From NCBI GenBank assembly GCA_017654935.2, contig CM065690.1, positions 39,313,509-39,377,508 of the forward strand: 64,000 nucleotides of DNA, read 5' to 3'. Both the position numbers and the translations under genes were made by a program. The stretch comes from Phymorhynchus buccinoides (Eukaryota > Mollusca > Gastropoda > Neogastropoda > Raphitomidae). A model generated the notes under the pieces. The model did no database searches. It was not told the origin of the DNA and saw only the letters and a program-made list of their open reading frames with translations. Below, piece by piece: positions 27,401 through 36,664 of the stretch; position 1 is the first letter of the stretch, and every line of letters starts with the position of its first letter.

Positions 27401-27591
27401 AGGAGTCCCTGGGCCCCCTTGTTTTGTGGGACGATTGGGAGCCCTGCAGGCCTTATGTTTGTGATGTTTAATTTCAATGTAAGAGCGCAGTACTTACTAT
27501 ACAATAATACATGTACTTACTTGTTAGAGCGGAAGGCCTCAGAGCGAGAGCTGCGGTCAGACACACATCCACCAAAAACATTGCGAAACAT
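8797..27591 (-). CDS. RhoGAP-domain protein, spliced gene, 8 coding exons (about 574 aa)
   Basis: RhoGAP domains speed GTP hydrolysis by Rho-family GTPases, so a cytosolic or membrane-peripheral regulator of the actin cytoskeleton is expected. The coding exons on the minus strand are 27591-27521, 26901-26838, 26259-26098, 24788-24679, 23921-23587, 11518-11280, 10302-9980 and 9218-8797. All introns are GT-AG and the phases match except at the last junction. The GAP domain spans residues about 25-215. It contains DIFRRPG, with the likely arginine finger at R63, and SVVKKFLLKTPGG. The position where most RhoGAPs have the Asn of the NLA motif reads EALS (Ala). The C-terminal half is acidic and Ser-rich (exon 6), then basic with 4 His, Tyr and 10 His (exon 7), then Ser/Glu-rich to a TAG stop at 8797-8799. 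The domain loosely recalls the ARHGAP20/TAGAP group, but I cannot fix the subfamily. The RhoGAP call is strong; catalytic activity is inferred. Confidence 0.85.
9361..9426 (+). repeat. (CA)n microsatellite
   Basis: CA repeats with interruptions in RhoGAP intron 7. Confidence 0.9.
9784..9950 (+). mobile_element. Family C MITE ('ACTATAAGGCGCAC' type)
   Basis: About 165 bp with inverted ends CCGTATTTTACAAGGCGCAC and ATCGCCTTATAGTCCGCAAG. The centre ATCAGTCACATTATAAGGCG is shared with the copies at 32955, 49946, 52883 and 61600. It sits in RhoGAP intron 7. Confidence 0.75.
9980..10302 (-). CDS. RhoGAP gene coding exon 7 (basic, poly-His); apparent homopolymer frameshift
   Basis: A 323-nt exon. 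Acceptor is TTCCTGTGGCAG, phase 0, starting RPKSLEDNLNEVRSSYQNRS. A basic region (FNSVKRKQLERLRQRSDW) follows, then a Ser/Asn-rich stretch, then four His, Tyr and ten His (about residues 393-407), then RKGGGGG from a run of 12 C on the plus strand at 10012-10023. As read, the exon ends in phase 2, but exon 8 needs phase 1. A run of 11 would give phase 1 and a smooth join. Donor is GTAGAC. Confidence 0.75.
10522..10842 (+). repeat. Dispersed family A (CTT head, C/G hairpin end), RhoGAP intron 6
   Basis: Starts with CTTCTTCTTCGATCGCTCAG, then GCAGATGCGTCATGCTGCC, GGCAGAGTCAAAGAGA and AACTTCCAGAAGGTGGGGGA. It ends in a hairpin GACCCCCC...GGGGGGAGGTC. Read on the minus strand it has the layout of a short element with a (GAA)n tail. 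Confidence 0.7.
11280..11518 (-). CDS. RhoGAP gene coding exon 6 (acidic linker)
   Basis: A 239-nt exon after a 12-kb intron, coding residues 249-327. Acceptor is GTGTGTGCGCAG and donor is GTACAA. The phase fits exon 5 exactly (C plus CA). The sequence is low complexity and acidic (EGGSDQDASDEGDAPRDSPE, then SLSEEEREGD). No domain is recognised; a disordered, phosphorylatable linker is likely. Confidence 0.8.
12638..12745 (-). repeat. Dispersed family B, 3' part, reverse
   Basis: GAGGCTGTGTCAGACCAGTT, GACATAAGCTAGAACACCAA, GGTTGTGCAGGGATTGTCTT match the 3' half of the copies at 44968 and 53552. Confidence 0.65.
13972..15758 (+). repeat. 5' LTR (1787 bp)
   Basis: Begins TGTGACGTAAG and ends CTCGTCACA. 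It contains a poly-C block at about 14021-14076 interrupted by single Ts and a second C run near 14231. AATAAA-type signals lie at about 14415 and 15463. Length differences from the 3' LTR are mainly in the poly-C runs. Confidence 0.92.
15765..15784 (+). other. Primer-binding site, tRNA-Pro-like
   Basis: Six bases after the 5' LTR is TGGGGGCTCGCGTCCGGGAT. This is the complement of the 3' end of metazoan tRNA-Pro except for two extra bases (CG) in the middle. TGG complements the CCA tail. The two-base insertion is unusual and may mean another tRNA or a decayed site. Confidence 0.6.
16031..18299 (+). CDS. Retrotransposon ORF: gag - protease - truncated integrase, one frameshift near the 5' end
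   Basis: The ATG at 16031 opens a short frame that ends at 16219. The long 728-codon frame overlaps it in the +1 register and ends at 18299. The break sits at a 61-bp tandem duplication (see the separate entry). Positions below count from 16113. A charged coiled-coil N-terminus is followed by a gag capsid-like helical domain (about 130-300), then a CCHC zinc knuckle with C345, C348, H353 and C358. An aspartic-protease active site D-T-G starts at residue 410, with an ILG motif near 475. Integrase-core residues include D604 and a second Asp at 664, after which the frame runs into unrelated proline-rich sequence and stops. Reverse transcriptase, RNase H and the integrase catalytic Glu are missing. 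Confidence 0.88.
16151..16272 (+). repeat. 61-bp tandem duplication within gag coiled coil
   Basis: The block starting GAGGCTGAGAAAGACAAAC at 16151 recurs at 16212, period 61 bp. Sixty-one is not a multiple of three, so the duplication itself explains the +1 frame change between the two gag frames. Confidence 0.85.
18385..20136 (+). repeat. 3' LTR (1752 bp)
   Basis: Near-identical copy of the 5' LTR with a shorter poly-C block (about 18430-18458). Just before it lies a short purine/G run (GGGGGG at 18375-18380), the only candidate polypurine tract. TATAT follows directly as the target duplication. Confidence 0.92.
22026..22345 (+). repeat. Dispersed family A, variant copy in RhoGAP intron 5
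   Basis: CTTCTTCTTCTT head, divergent middle, then AAAAGGCAGAGTCAAAGAGA, AGATCTTCCAGAAGATGGGG and a hairpin ACCCCCGGTATCCCCACGGG. The exon-like open frames at 21946-22282 fall inside it. Confidence 0.6.
22980..23242. mobile_element. TTAA-type MITE, family E, in RhoGAP intron 5
   Basis: Shares GATTTAACACCCATGTCACT and GAAAAATGGCTGGCAGTGAA with the other family E copies. The right TTAA is intact; the left end is mutated (TGAACCCTTTAGCC). Confidence 0.65.
23587..23921 (-). CDS. RhoGAP gene coding exon 5 (C-terminal half of the domain)
   Basis: A 335-nt exon coding residues 136-248. It begins FIISLTEAHQQLLSLLFGTW, then continues through a helix with SVEALSRSVAGSMF and a final helix around RMLQLLIDNFGVATMFG. 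The Asn normally found in the M..xNLA motif, which helps hold the GTPase catalytic Gln, is Ala here. Beyond the domain comes a Tyr/Gln-rich stretch (RYQYQYPSDD). Donor GTGAGT at 23586. It leaves in phase 1 (C), which joins CA of exon 6 to give Pro. Confidence 0.9.
24169..24396. mobile_element. TTAA-type MITE, family F, decayed left end
   Basis: Shares TATCTTTCCTGACTTGTCTA, ACCATCATTCCAGG and ATCACACATCCCGTAGTA with the copy at 27974. The right end is TTAA; the left TTAA has mutated. It lies in RhoGAP intron 4. Confidence 0.65.
24679..24788 (-). CDS. RhoGAP gene coding exon 4
   Basis: A 110-nt exon coding residues 100-135 plus two bases of codon 136. It reads KFLLKTPGGVLTPEGEETLL and continues to QCQAVN. 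It matches the KxFLRxLPxPL region of RhoGAPs, with Lys for the second Arg and GG for the usual P-L pair. Acceptor is TGTGTGCAG and donor is GTAAGTC. Phase 0 in, phase 2 out. Confidence 0.9.
25163..25324. mobile_element. TTAA-bounded MITE, family G (162 bp)
   Basis: Begins TTAACCTCTTCAGTGCTGAC and ends GGCACTGAAGGGGTTAA. The ends are an imperfect inverted repeat. It lies in RhoGAP intron 3 (between coding exons 3 and 4). Confidence 0.7.
25472..25851. mobile_element. TTAA-bounded MITE, family I (380 bp)
   Basis: Begins TTAACTCATTCAAG and ends GCAAATGAGTTAA. The terminal match is short (TTAACTCATT). Same intron as the family G copy. Confidence 0.5.
26098..26259 (-). CDS. RhoGAP gene coding exon 3 (arginine finger)
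   Basis: A 162-nt phase 0-0 exon of exactly 54 codons, residues 46-99, between acceptor TTCCTGTGCAG and donor GTAACTG. It holds the core motif ATADIFRRPGN, where R63 occupies the arginine-finger position, followed by the helix IRRIVKRLSEGK and the YNFHTLASVVK helix. The usual Gly before IFR is Asp here. Confidence 0.93.
26838..26901 (-). CDS. RhoGAP gene coding exon 2
   Basis: A 64-nt exon bounded by acceptor TTGCAG and donor GTATGTACAC. It encodes residues 25-45 (IKFGVPVQNALKHGYLPGPL and V). The FGVP opening and the LP.PL.D pattern across the junction are the usual start of a RhoGAP fold. It enters with one base and leaves in phase 0. Confidence 0.85.
27225..27452. mobile_element. Foldback element upstream of RhoGAP coding exon 2
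   Basis: CAGGCCAGGGCTCCCAGGG at the left and TTGGGAGCCCTGCAGGCC at the right form inverted ends. The interior has repeated GGACCCTCT. About 228 bp, 70 bp from the start-codon exon. Confidence 0.55.
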
Positions 27592-27831
27592 GGCCGTTGA
27601 CCCCCCACTTTGTTGGCACAGCCTCCTTCCTTCCACCCCCCTGTCACCTTTCGCCCCCCACAGCTCTGGGCCAATCACCACACTCTCACGCTCCTTGCCC
27701 CTCCTCTCTACTTCCGTTCACATGTAGTTGAGTGGATGGGTGGTCACTGATAATCAGGTGCTGGAGGTCCCCTCTCATTCTGTAACGTCACTCAAAGAAA
27801 CTCTGCATCGGTTTTCTCCCAGCATTGCACC
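27521..27831 (-). CDS. RhoGAP gene exon with start codon (coding 27591-27521)
   Basis: The ATG at 27591-27589 has G at -3 and opens MFRNVFGGCVSDRSSRSEAF. The exon ends in phase 2 (AA) before the strong donor GTAAGTACAT. The next exon begins with one base, G, so the split codon is AAG (Lys24). The 5' side has a good acceptor (ACTGCTTGCAG) that places the exon start at 27831. This implies 240 nt of 5' UTR here and at least one non-coding exon further upstream. The UTR contains other ATGs, which is a mild caution. I chose this start because it is the only one in frame with the GAP domain after splicing. Confidence 0.7.
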
Positions 27832-27973
27832 CTGCAAGCAGTAAACCTACATTTATCACCTTATAGTTATACTTATAGCCTTAACCATCACTTTTTTTAA
27901 TTTTTATTGAAATTTGTAAATCAGTTTCAAACAAACTATAAATAGCAAGGCTGGTGAATAGATAAGCTCATTA

Positions 27974-28191
27974 TTAACCCCTTCACTGACAGATAAATTA
28001 TCGATTTTATTTTTATAAAATTTAAAACAGACCTGTTAGACTCATTTTGAGAAAAAGGTCTAGAAACATATCTTTCCTGACTTGTCTAAACCAAAAACCA
28101 TCATTCCAGGACTGAGACATCAAAAGCTATGACATTATCAATAACATCACACACCCCGTAGTAAACACGGGGCAGGCAGTGAAATGGTTAA
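27974..28191. mobile_element. TTAA-bounded MITE, family F (218 bp)
   Basis: Begins TTAACCCCTTCACTGACAG and ends GGCAGTGAAATGGTTAA. Lies just upstream of the RhoGAP start-codon exon. Confidence 0.75.
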
Positions 28192-30094
28192 CCCAAACAG
28201 ATTTGTTTAAATAGGAATTTGTTTCCACCATGGTTTAAATAATATTATTATATTATATTATGTCACATATTCCAAAGCTATTTAATGTGATGATCTAAAA
28301 AATCAAAACTCATAACTTATTTTTATGTGAATTCTGTCAAGTTTCACATTTTGTTATTTGACCCATTACAAAAAAAGAGAAAAAAGTATCCAGTCAGATT
28401 TTTGTTTCAAAATTGAGTTACCATACTTTTAATTAAAGTTCTGTTTAGATTTAGGCAGCTAGATTTCGTATCCTCAGATGTGTCTTCATAGATTGTAGCA
28501 TTCTAGTTTGAATAAGAACCATTTTGATTAAAACTATTAAAGCCTAGAAAGACATGGGAAAGAAATATGGTGACAATACAATGTAATAATTCAATTATAT
28601 TAAATCTGCATTAGTTAGATAATGACAAAATGTGAAAAGAAAGAAAGTAAAACAAGACAAAACTTGGCTTGAAACTCACTGTAAAAGTTGTAAGACTGAT
28701 TCGGTACACTATTACAAATTATTAACAATATAACTAAGCCATAAAAATCCTCAAATGAAGAACAAAACTGCACAATAAACGTATCCAAAGTGACTTATTC
28801 ACAGGTCTCTGATAGCTAAGTGAAGGGAGAAGAGAGGGCAAACATATATGATATACCCACATGACAGGAGCTCTGTCACTTTTACTGAGATCAAACTAGG
28901 AGTGTAACACCTTACTCTAAAAACAACCCCCTCCTAGGTCAAACTGCACCCCTGGTATATTTTTGGGCTGCCAAGTACCATGACAACAAAATATACCATC
29001 TTCCAGTTCAACTATTTTACTGTCAAACTTGTTCAGTTTATCTGCTTCACTTTCAGTCTCGGAAAATTACACCCCCCAAAAAAGAAGAAAAAGCAACCTC
29101 TCTGCATGGACGTTATGTGGAAGTAAAAAAGGAATGATAAGTTAGTATTTAATTTTAATATCAGATACACGTACAATGACAGATCCAAGTCATTGATCCA
29201 ACCTTTAAACAACAACAAAAAGAAAAAGAAAGCTCTCAGCAAATATTGTCACAGAAATGGACCATGTTTGACATGTACTGGTACTTCAACTTTAATTTGG
29301 CTTTAATTATATGTTAATTTGTGTCTACAAAAGCTATTAATAGCCTTTTATCTTTATAACTATCACTGCCTTTAAAAAAAAAGTTTTCCCTTTAAAACGT
29401 TTAGATCTGGTTAACACATGGCATTGGCAGTGCTTCATCACAGCAAGTTAAGTCACCGCAGGAAGAAAAACATTTGGGTAGACACTATAAGTATAAGTTA
29501 TAACCTGCAGAACCAACAGTCTGGATAAATACTGGAAAGGGTTTAGAGGGAAACAAATGGGGTGGGGGTCTTCAAGACAGCTAGCCCTGCTTGCACATTG
29601 CCCGGACAGAGTGGCACTTTTTATCACACACACAAATAAGGATCGCCTTCACCATTAAAGAGAATCCCTGCAATAGTGCAAATCCCTATTATCTTCAGTG
29701 TGTTGAAGGTGGATGGTGAAACGAAGAGGAAATCAGTATTCAAACACACAAAGTGGACAAAGAAGAAAGGACACTTCAACAGAAATCTACCCAGGTTCAC
29801 AAATTGGAATTTTCTCATTTAAAAAAAAGAAAAAAAAGAAGTATACTGTAACTATATCAATACATGATTAAACAAAACCAAGCATGCTGAAAAAAAGAAG
29901 AAGAAAAAACCCAACCTAGAGACATAAAAAGTTCTCGTTTAGACTGAACGAAGAAAAACTTGAAGAGGTAACAGATTTATGCAACGGCTTTCTTTCCCTT
30001 CATCAGTAATGATTGATGCATTATTCATGAGCTATTCAAGTGGGTGTGACACTGACATAAGGTGAAAAATGACAGTCATGGATTGGAAGAAGTA
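28192..30094. other. AT-rich intergenic stretch, no gene seen
   Basis: No exon or repeat could be supported. It lies upstream of the RhoGAP coding start and may be part of its 5' intron if the exon near 37.6 kb is real. Confidence 0.5.
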
Positions 30095-32063
30095 TTAACC
30101 CTTTTGCTGCCAATGCCGCAGTTTTGCACCACAATGGCTAAGTAATACTCATGTCACTAAAACGCATCAAACCTGGGCGTTATCCAAAGAGCCTATTTTC
30201 TTAATTTTGGGAGGTAGCGATAGGCCTTACTATATAGTATATGAGGCAATGTCAAAAGGTGCTTTCCAAGCAAGTGAAAAATAAAATGTCATTGTCAGCC
30301 ATTCTTTTGACCTTTTCTGTTTCTTTTCAACTCCAATAAAATGACTTTTTGTGAATTTATGGATAAATTAGCTTAGATTATGATTTATCACAATTTTAAA
30401 TTGGCTTCAGGAGGCATGTTACTTGTGACACGTGACAACATAAAGTACTATGCTGTGTGAAGAGTAAAGCAAAGATCATCTTCATAAAGCAGAAATAAAT
30501 AAAGTCACATTGCTAGAATAATCTGGTATAATTGTTTTTGACACTTTAGTAATAACACATGTGTTATGCTTAATTTTGTATCATCACCTACACATACGTC
30601 ATCGCCTCACTCGCACACAATTGCCTACCATAAAAGAAAATCTCAGAAACAGCAAACAAATGTTTATTTCTTCAAAGAAACATTCCATGTGTATATTGTA
30701 AAGTAATGATAAAAAAATTCAAGCCAAATGAATAAGAGAGTAGAACTTTATTTATGTTACTTGCTACACAAATCCATGTGACGACAAATTGAAGTGTTGT
30801 CACAGGTAGCAAGTAACATGTGATTGAAGTCATTAAGTCTCATAAACCAACAGAAAAGAAAGTACTTTTTCAAGAAATATTGCTTCAGTATTACTGAAAC
30901 AGCCAAAGTGTTGTGAAGTAAACTTGTAATGTGCCTAATTTCAAGTTAAAATCGTAACTCATGAGTTACTTGTGACATGTGACACCACAAGATCTCCCGT
31001 CACAGGGGGTCTCTTACCCTACAACATAATTTTGGCACCCACTAGCAGAAGAGTAGATCAAAATAAAGAAGTTTTGTGCCAAGCTGTCAATATTTCCATC
31101 CAAATTATTGCTTCAATCGAATTGATATAAAAATGAACTATGGTTTGTGTGTCACTTGCTACAAGATTATGTTACTTGTGACATAAATTCCTCCGTGACA
31201 ACAAACATTTATGAGCCTTCTCTTCGCTCTTTCGATGTTGAAAAGAGTGGAAAAGCTATTGAGCATTGCACACTGAGTCGAAGGTTTACAGAAACTGGGG
31301 GTTCCGTTCTTGTTGACTGAATTTTTTAATTGTAATAAGCATTGAAAGCTCATAAGTGTTACTTGTGACGTCGTGACGACAATCCGTAAATGATGTAATT
31401 TTGCTAACTATTACCACAAAAAAACTATTGTACTAATAGGTGTTAAAAAGAGCAACTTCCAATGGATCTATAACCTTCATTTTAGACTCGTTCCATATTT
31501 TTGTTAGTCAAGGTAAACAGTTATCTGCTAGCTGTCAATGTGACGACAATTGTAGCAAGTAACATACCGACTTTGAGGTCATATTACCGTAAAGATACAC
31601 ATGAACATTTTATTTTGAACATTATTATAGTTGCAAAGATTACAGAAGAACATAATACAACTGAAAATGGGTTTGCTATTTGCATCTATTTGGAACCACA
31701 AGCCCTCCAAGTGGTGCACTGTCCACCACAGTCAAAATGCACGCCGATTTCGGCCATCTAGTGCCGGTATTTTCGCTAATAGTTTTTTTAATTTGATGTC
31801 TTCAATAGCTTTTACTGTTTAATAAACATTTTTAATGTTTCTACAACACAGACAGACTAATCACTGAGATCATAAGCATCATGAAATTAAGTTATGGTCA
31901 ATTTTGTGAGATAGGGGTGGGGCATGGCACCTTTTGACATTGCCTCATATACATGTCACAGAGGAATTCCCAATATTGCATATAATTATATGGGGTTTTT
32001 TCTCCACCCAGATAAGTATGGTGGGATTTTTTGCTGAAAAATGGCTGGCGGCGAAAGGGTTAA
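30095..32063. mobile_element. Family E TTAA MITE interrupted by a 1.7-kb TIR element
   Basis: Left end TTAACCCTTTTGCTGCC, right end GGCGGCGAAAGGGTTAA. Removing 30238-31951 leaves a unit of about 255 bp colinear with the intact copy at 33807-34052. Confidence 0.8.
30238..31951. mobile_element. 1714-bp TIR element with internal palindromic motif repeats, nested in a family E MITE
   Basis: 25-bp perfect inverted ends (left GAGGCAATGTCAAAAGGTGC at 30243-30262, preceded by TATAT; right is the exact inverse, 31927-31951). No transposase frame is seen. The motif GTTACTTGTGAC and relatives occur about eight times in both orientations (30418, 30756, 30802 inverted, 30965, 31151, 31171, 31358, 31551 inverted). 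I do not recognise the superfamily. Confidence 0.8.
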
Positions 32064-32954
32064 AACAGGTGGTTTATTTTAACTCTTTGCTCACTAATCA
32101 GTTTACCCTTTAGCTATCTTCTATTCCAACACTACAAGCAGTGAAAAATAAGACATATAAATGATATATAAAAATCGGCTGTTGTTACTAATGTTAGTAA
32201 TTAGGAGACTCTACATGTTCACAAAAAGGTCAACTAAAATTACAAGACTTTAATTTTTGTACTCTAGGCCTACTGATGTTAAGTAATAATTGTATTGGAT
32301 ATATAGCATGCTACAGGAGATAAATAAATTGATTCCATGACCTATAGGAATATTTAAAGGAAATTTAAAAGAGAATAAGCACATGTACCAGGAAAATGAC
32401 AGTCATCCCACAATGTCAATGTTGAATGGAAACTTGTTTTTACTGCAAATTGTGTAAGAACCTCTGTGAATTACTGAATATTGTGACAATAAAATAAATG
32501 ATGACCATGGCACTGCTGTATATCTCACAATATATGTGATCAGTAAGAAGGAGAGGGGGAGGGGTGAGAGTTGAGGGAGGGGTGCTGAGGTGATGAATGG
32601 CAGGGGGTGTACATGCTGACATATGACGGAGTGATCACCACTCCACTCCTCTCATCTTACAAAATGCAGTCGCCAAGCATTGGTCTCTGTCAGTGTCAAC
32701 AACCTTTTTTCATGTGTCTAGAGTTTATGAGGCTCATAAATCTACGTCATTGAGGCTGTCTTTTACCCTTTCAGATAGTTTTACTAAAAACCTACTCAGT
32801 CAGTGCTTTAAAGTCTCAACAAATATCATTCCCCTGTTTTCACTTTCTCTGTCTTTTATTTTTTTAACATTCTTGAATCAATTAATACTATGCTTAACAA
32901 GGAAATTTTGTTCAACTTCTTCCCTTTTTAATTACACCCCTTCACCTTTTAATT

Positions 32955-33065
32955 ACCATATTTTTTAGTGAAGGCACATCCTTAGATTATTTATTATTAT
33001 CTATTAGACATATTATAAGGTGGTGGGATTTCAATCTGGAAAAGAAATGGCCTTAGTTATATACA
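32955..33065 (+). mobile_element. Family C MITE, diverged
   Basis: Recognisable by CCATATTTTTTAGTGAAGGC, ACATATTATAAGGTGGTGGG and TTTCAATCTGG. It is shorter and more decayed than the other copies. Confidence 0.5.
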
Positions 33066-33340
33066 AATATCATAGCATGTAAAATATGCTCTCTCCCTCT
33101 CTCTCTGTTTAGTTATTTCCTTGTAGGCCCGTTTGCTGCTACTTTTGTGCTGGACAAATCTTTCTGATCCCTATCTGGGCATGTGAACCAGATCAATTAA
33201 ACCATTGTTCGTTGCTCTCTCTATCTCTATTTCTCTCTCCCTCTTTCTTTGTGCCTACCCCCCCCCCCCCCCCCCCCCCCCCTTATCCTTCCTTCTTTTT
33301 TCTTGCAAGCACACATGAGGAAACCCCCTCAAGAGTGAAA

Positions 33341-33665
33341 GTTCGCTTAACGTCCTCCGGCCTGGAACAGGCACATATGGGACATTGATAGCTATACAGA
33401 TAGTGGGACGATCCTGGAGGTACTGCAATACCAGGAAAGTCCCGAAGTTTTTAATTTATTAAGATATGTTATAAATACTAAATAAAATGCTTCTTGAAAC
33501 CCCCTCAAAATGAAAATCTGTTTAACGTCCTCCGGTTTGGAACAGACACATATATGGGACATTAGTAGATCTATATAAAGATGGTGGGAACGATCCTGGA
33601 GGCAATGAAACACCAGTAAAGTCCCAAATTTGTAACAATACAGATACAGAGGTTCTGCTAGCTTC
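33341..33665 (-). mobile_element. Two adjacent family J SINE-like copies
   Basis: Copies at 33341-33470 and 33500-33665 share TTAACGTCCTCCGG, GGAACAG(A/G)CACATAT, GGGACGATCCTGGAGG or GGGAACGATCCTGGAGG, and AGTAAAGTCCC. The minus strand ends GAGGACGTTAAAC, a common SINE/LINE 3' end. Confidence 0.65.
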
Positions 33666-33806
33666 TTTTTTTTCATCCTGACAGATGACGTAAAAAAAAT
33701 TCCATCCTGGGACCATATTCATCCGTCCCCACTGAATTGTGAAAATGCACTCACAAGACACGCACTGAGAGACGACGGAGCAAAACGGTACACATGCTCC
33801 ACAGCA

Positions 33807-34052
33807 TTAACCCTTTCACCGTCAACGTCGCATTTTTGCACCACAATGATTTAACACCCATGTCACTAAAAGGCATCAAATCAGGGTCTGTTATCCAAAG
33901 ACCCTGTTCTCTTCATTTTGGGAGGTGGGGATAGGCCTTACTTTAAATATGTCACAGAGGAATCCCGAATATTACAGACATTTTTTTTTCTCTACCCAGG
34001 CAAGCTTAATGGAAATTTTTTGCTGAAAAATGGCTGGCGGTGAAAGGGTTAA
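33807..34052. mobile_element. Family E TTAA MITE, intact (246 bp)
   Basis: Begins TTAACCCTTTCACCGTC and ends GGCGGTGAAAGGGTTAA. It is the best copy for defining the family's ends. Confidence 0.8.
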
Positions 34053-34736
34053 AACTAAAGCATCATTTTGGCAGCAGTGATTAATTTGTTCTCTCATGAA
34101 GTGCTGTTAGGAAAACTGCTTCATAGATACGGTACTGAAAACAAACATTTACCCTGACTATGCGATGTACATGCTGCCTTTCCACAAAAGTCAGTCACCG
34201 ACTTCTGTCGCGACATGATGACCGAAGGACTTGATTGTTGCGGCACACATAAGTATACCACAAGTTCAGTGCACTCACACAGCCAATCAATGCAAAGATG
34301 TGATGTCGACTGATGGTTTATTAATAGATCCATGCATACTTAAAGTTAAACTCACAATCCACCATCCCACACTCAAAAAGGGTAGTCTACCCTTTTTGCT
34401 GCACTAGTTCAAGTTGCACATGAGGAATCCAATTGTAAATTTGCCATGCAAGCTTTTTACTAGGGCCAAGTAATAGACTAGGCCTTTGCTGAACAGAAAA
34501 CAGCTGGTAGGGCTGAAATGCCTTCTCCCTCCCTTCCCCGCTTTTGTCCGTCACGATGATGGGCGGGTTGGAATTTTTCCCGTCAAGGCCAGATTTTTTC
34601 TGTTGAAAAGATATGTTAAAAAAACCTCAACCCCCACTGCTGCTATTTTATTTACCCTATATTATGCTGCTTATTAGAAATTTATCACAAGATTTTCAAG
34701 GAATTTTGAGAATCATTATCATAACAATCTGAAATT

Positions 34737-34894
34737 GGAAGGAAAAATGGTGTTTTATGTCCTCTCGATCTGGAACAGACACATATGGGGGACACTTGTA
34801 AATTCAAAGATGGTGGGAACAATACTGGAGGCAATGCCCGGAGACAGTGCAACACCGTAAAGTCCCGATTTTTCAGCAATACAGATTGATAAGT
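34737..34894 (-). mobile_element. Family J SINE (158 bp) with 14-bp target duplication
   Basis: Flanked by AACAATCTGAAATT at 34723-34736 and 34895-34908. The body has ACAGACACATATGGGGGACA and GATGGTGGGAACAATACTGG. The long TSD supports LINE-type retrotransposition. Confidence 0.8.
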
Positions 34895-35769
34895 AACAAT
34901 CTGAAATTATTAATCAACAACAAATTTGTGTGTGGGGTGTTTTTTTGGTGTGTGTGTGTTTATAGAATCATTATCATAACAATCTGAAATTATTAGTCAA
35001 CAACAATTTCTGTGAATTTTTGTGATAAACCAATGTAAAACTAAAAGGGGTGCAACTCCTTTTCATATACTGACAAACTGTCAATAATTACCCCCCACGC
35101 AAGAGAACAAAAAATAATCAGAGCTTTAGATTGTTAGAGGGCACCTGGATGTGAATCGTCTCAATCAGTCAATGACCCAAATTGACCCCTCAATTTTTGC
35201 AGCAAGGGGTCCTATGACCCATTAAGTCTGAAAACGATCTGAAGCACTGACCTATTACTGGCTCCTCATTTTGGATTTTTTACCCCTCATTTTCTGCAAT
35301 CAGGGGTCATATGACACATGAAGTTTCAAAACAATCTGAACCTCCAGTGTATCTTTGAAGTCAAAATCAGCATGTGAAATATGTCTCTAGATTTTTAAGG
35401 GGTCACCTGGATACTTAATTTTAATGTGTAGCTCTTTATAGTTTTAAAAAAATGTTTTAACTGTGTCATGTGAACATTTGCTACATTTAGTGACGTACTG
35501 GTGTGAAACGTAGTGCGTCAAATGCGAGTTTTGAGTTTCAGAGACGTTCATTAAATGATTTAACACTGAGTTCTGGAGAAAAAACATTAAAATAATCATC
35601 ACAGCAAAAGCACTCTCCAATAAAATTTTAAGTGCTTTTTTTCTTATTGTTGTTCTTGTACACAGGAATCTTTTGTTCAGAAGTCAAGTACCACCTTTCC
35701 AAACTTTGTAAACAAATTTTTTATTTCAGAATATAAAAGGTTGCGCTTTTCAGTTTGACAATTAACATA

Positions 35770-36264
35770 TTAACTCACTCAGGACTGGCTGATTTGCTTC
35801 CCCTTGTTCCGTGGGGACTGGGCATTTGACTAGGTTCGGAAAACAATCACCAAAAGTTATAAAGAGTTAGGCATCAGTATTTTCAGAAAAGATTAGCGAC
35901 ACCATACACTAAACGATCGTAAAATATCAGATTCCATACCTTCGTCGTTTGTCAACTATTGACGAAAACAGCTATTAAAAACACATAGAAAGAACGAAAA
36001 TTTCACATTCCAATCTTTGAACACCCCCCCCCCCCCCCCTCCCCTCCCCCCTTACAGCCAAAACTTAAGGTAAAGTCTGCAATGATTGGTTGATTTCAAG
36101 AGAGCCAAGGTCAAAGCAACCTGAAAGTAGGTTACGACATGGCGCTTGAATGCTGGTTACACGCCAGAAATCAAAAACTCTCATGAGCCAGATCCAGCTC
36201 ATTCGTCCTAAACGGTTGTGCAAGCCATGAACTGGATCCGGCTCATTCGTCCCGACTGAGTTAA
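35770..36264. mobile_element. TTAA-bounded MITE, family H, inverted copy (495 bp)
   Basis: Begins TTAACTCACTCAGGACTGG and ends CGTCCCGACTGAGTTAA. Internal segments such as CCAATCATTGCAGACTTTAC in the copy at 7573 appear here in reverse complement. A C run (36026-36039) interrupts it. Confidence 0.7.
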
Positions 36265-36664
36265 CCTCTTGATCTAGAATGGGCCAGGTGGGGTTTCAAC
36301 AGTACTGAATGTTGCAGCTTTGTGATGGTTTTGTTCACCTGATTGAATAGTGAATGGGTGACTAGCCTTACATCAACTGATCAAGTGAACAAACTCATAG
36401 TCATAGGGCAGTTCCTGGTTTTGCACCATGCAATTAACAAAACCATGAACATTCAGCTTACAACACCACTGCATTTAAAATTTGTCATTCATGTTATTTT
36501 TTGTTTAAAATACATATTTGAATGAATCAAGCTTATTACTCAATATTCAATATTAGGTAATAGATCTCATGCTTGGTCACCAGTCTCATTAACAGTTGAA
36601 TGTCAGATACTGAGCTGCATGCTAATTGCTATAGCATATTAGTACTATAGCAAAAACCTGAGTG

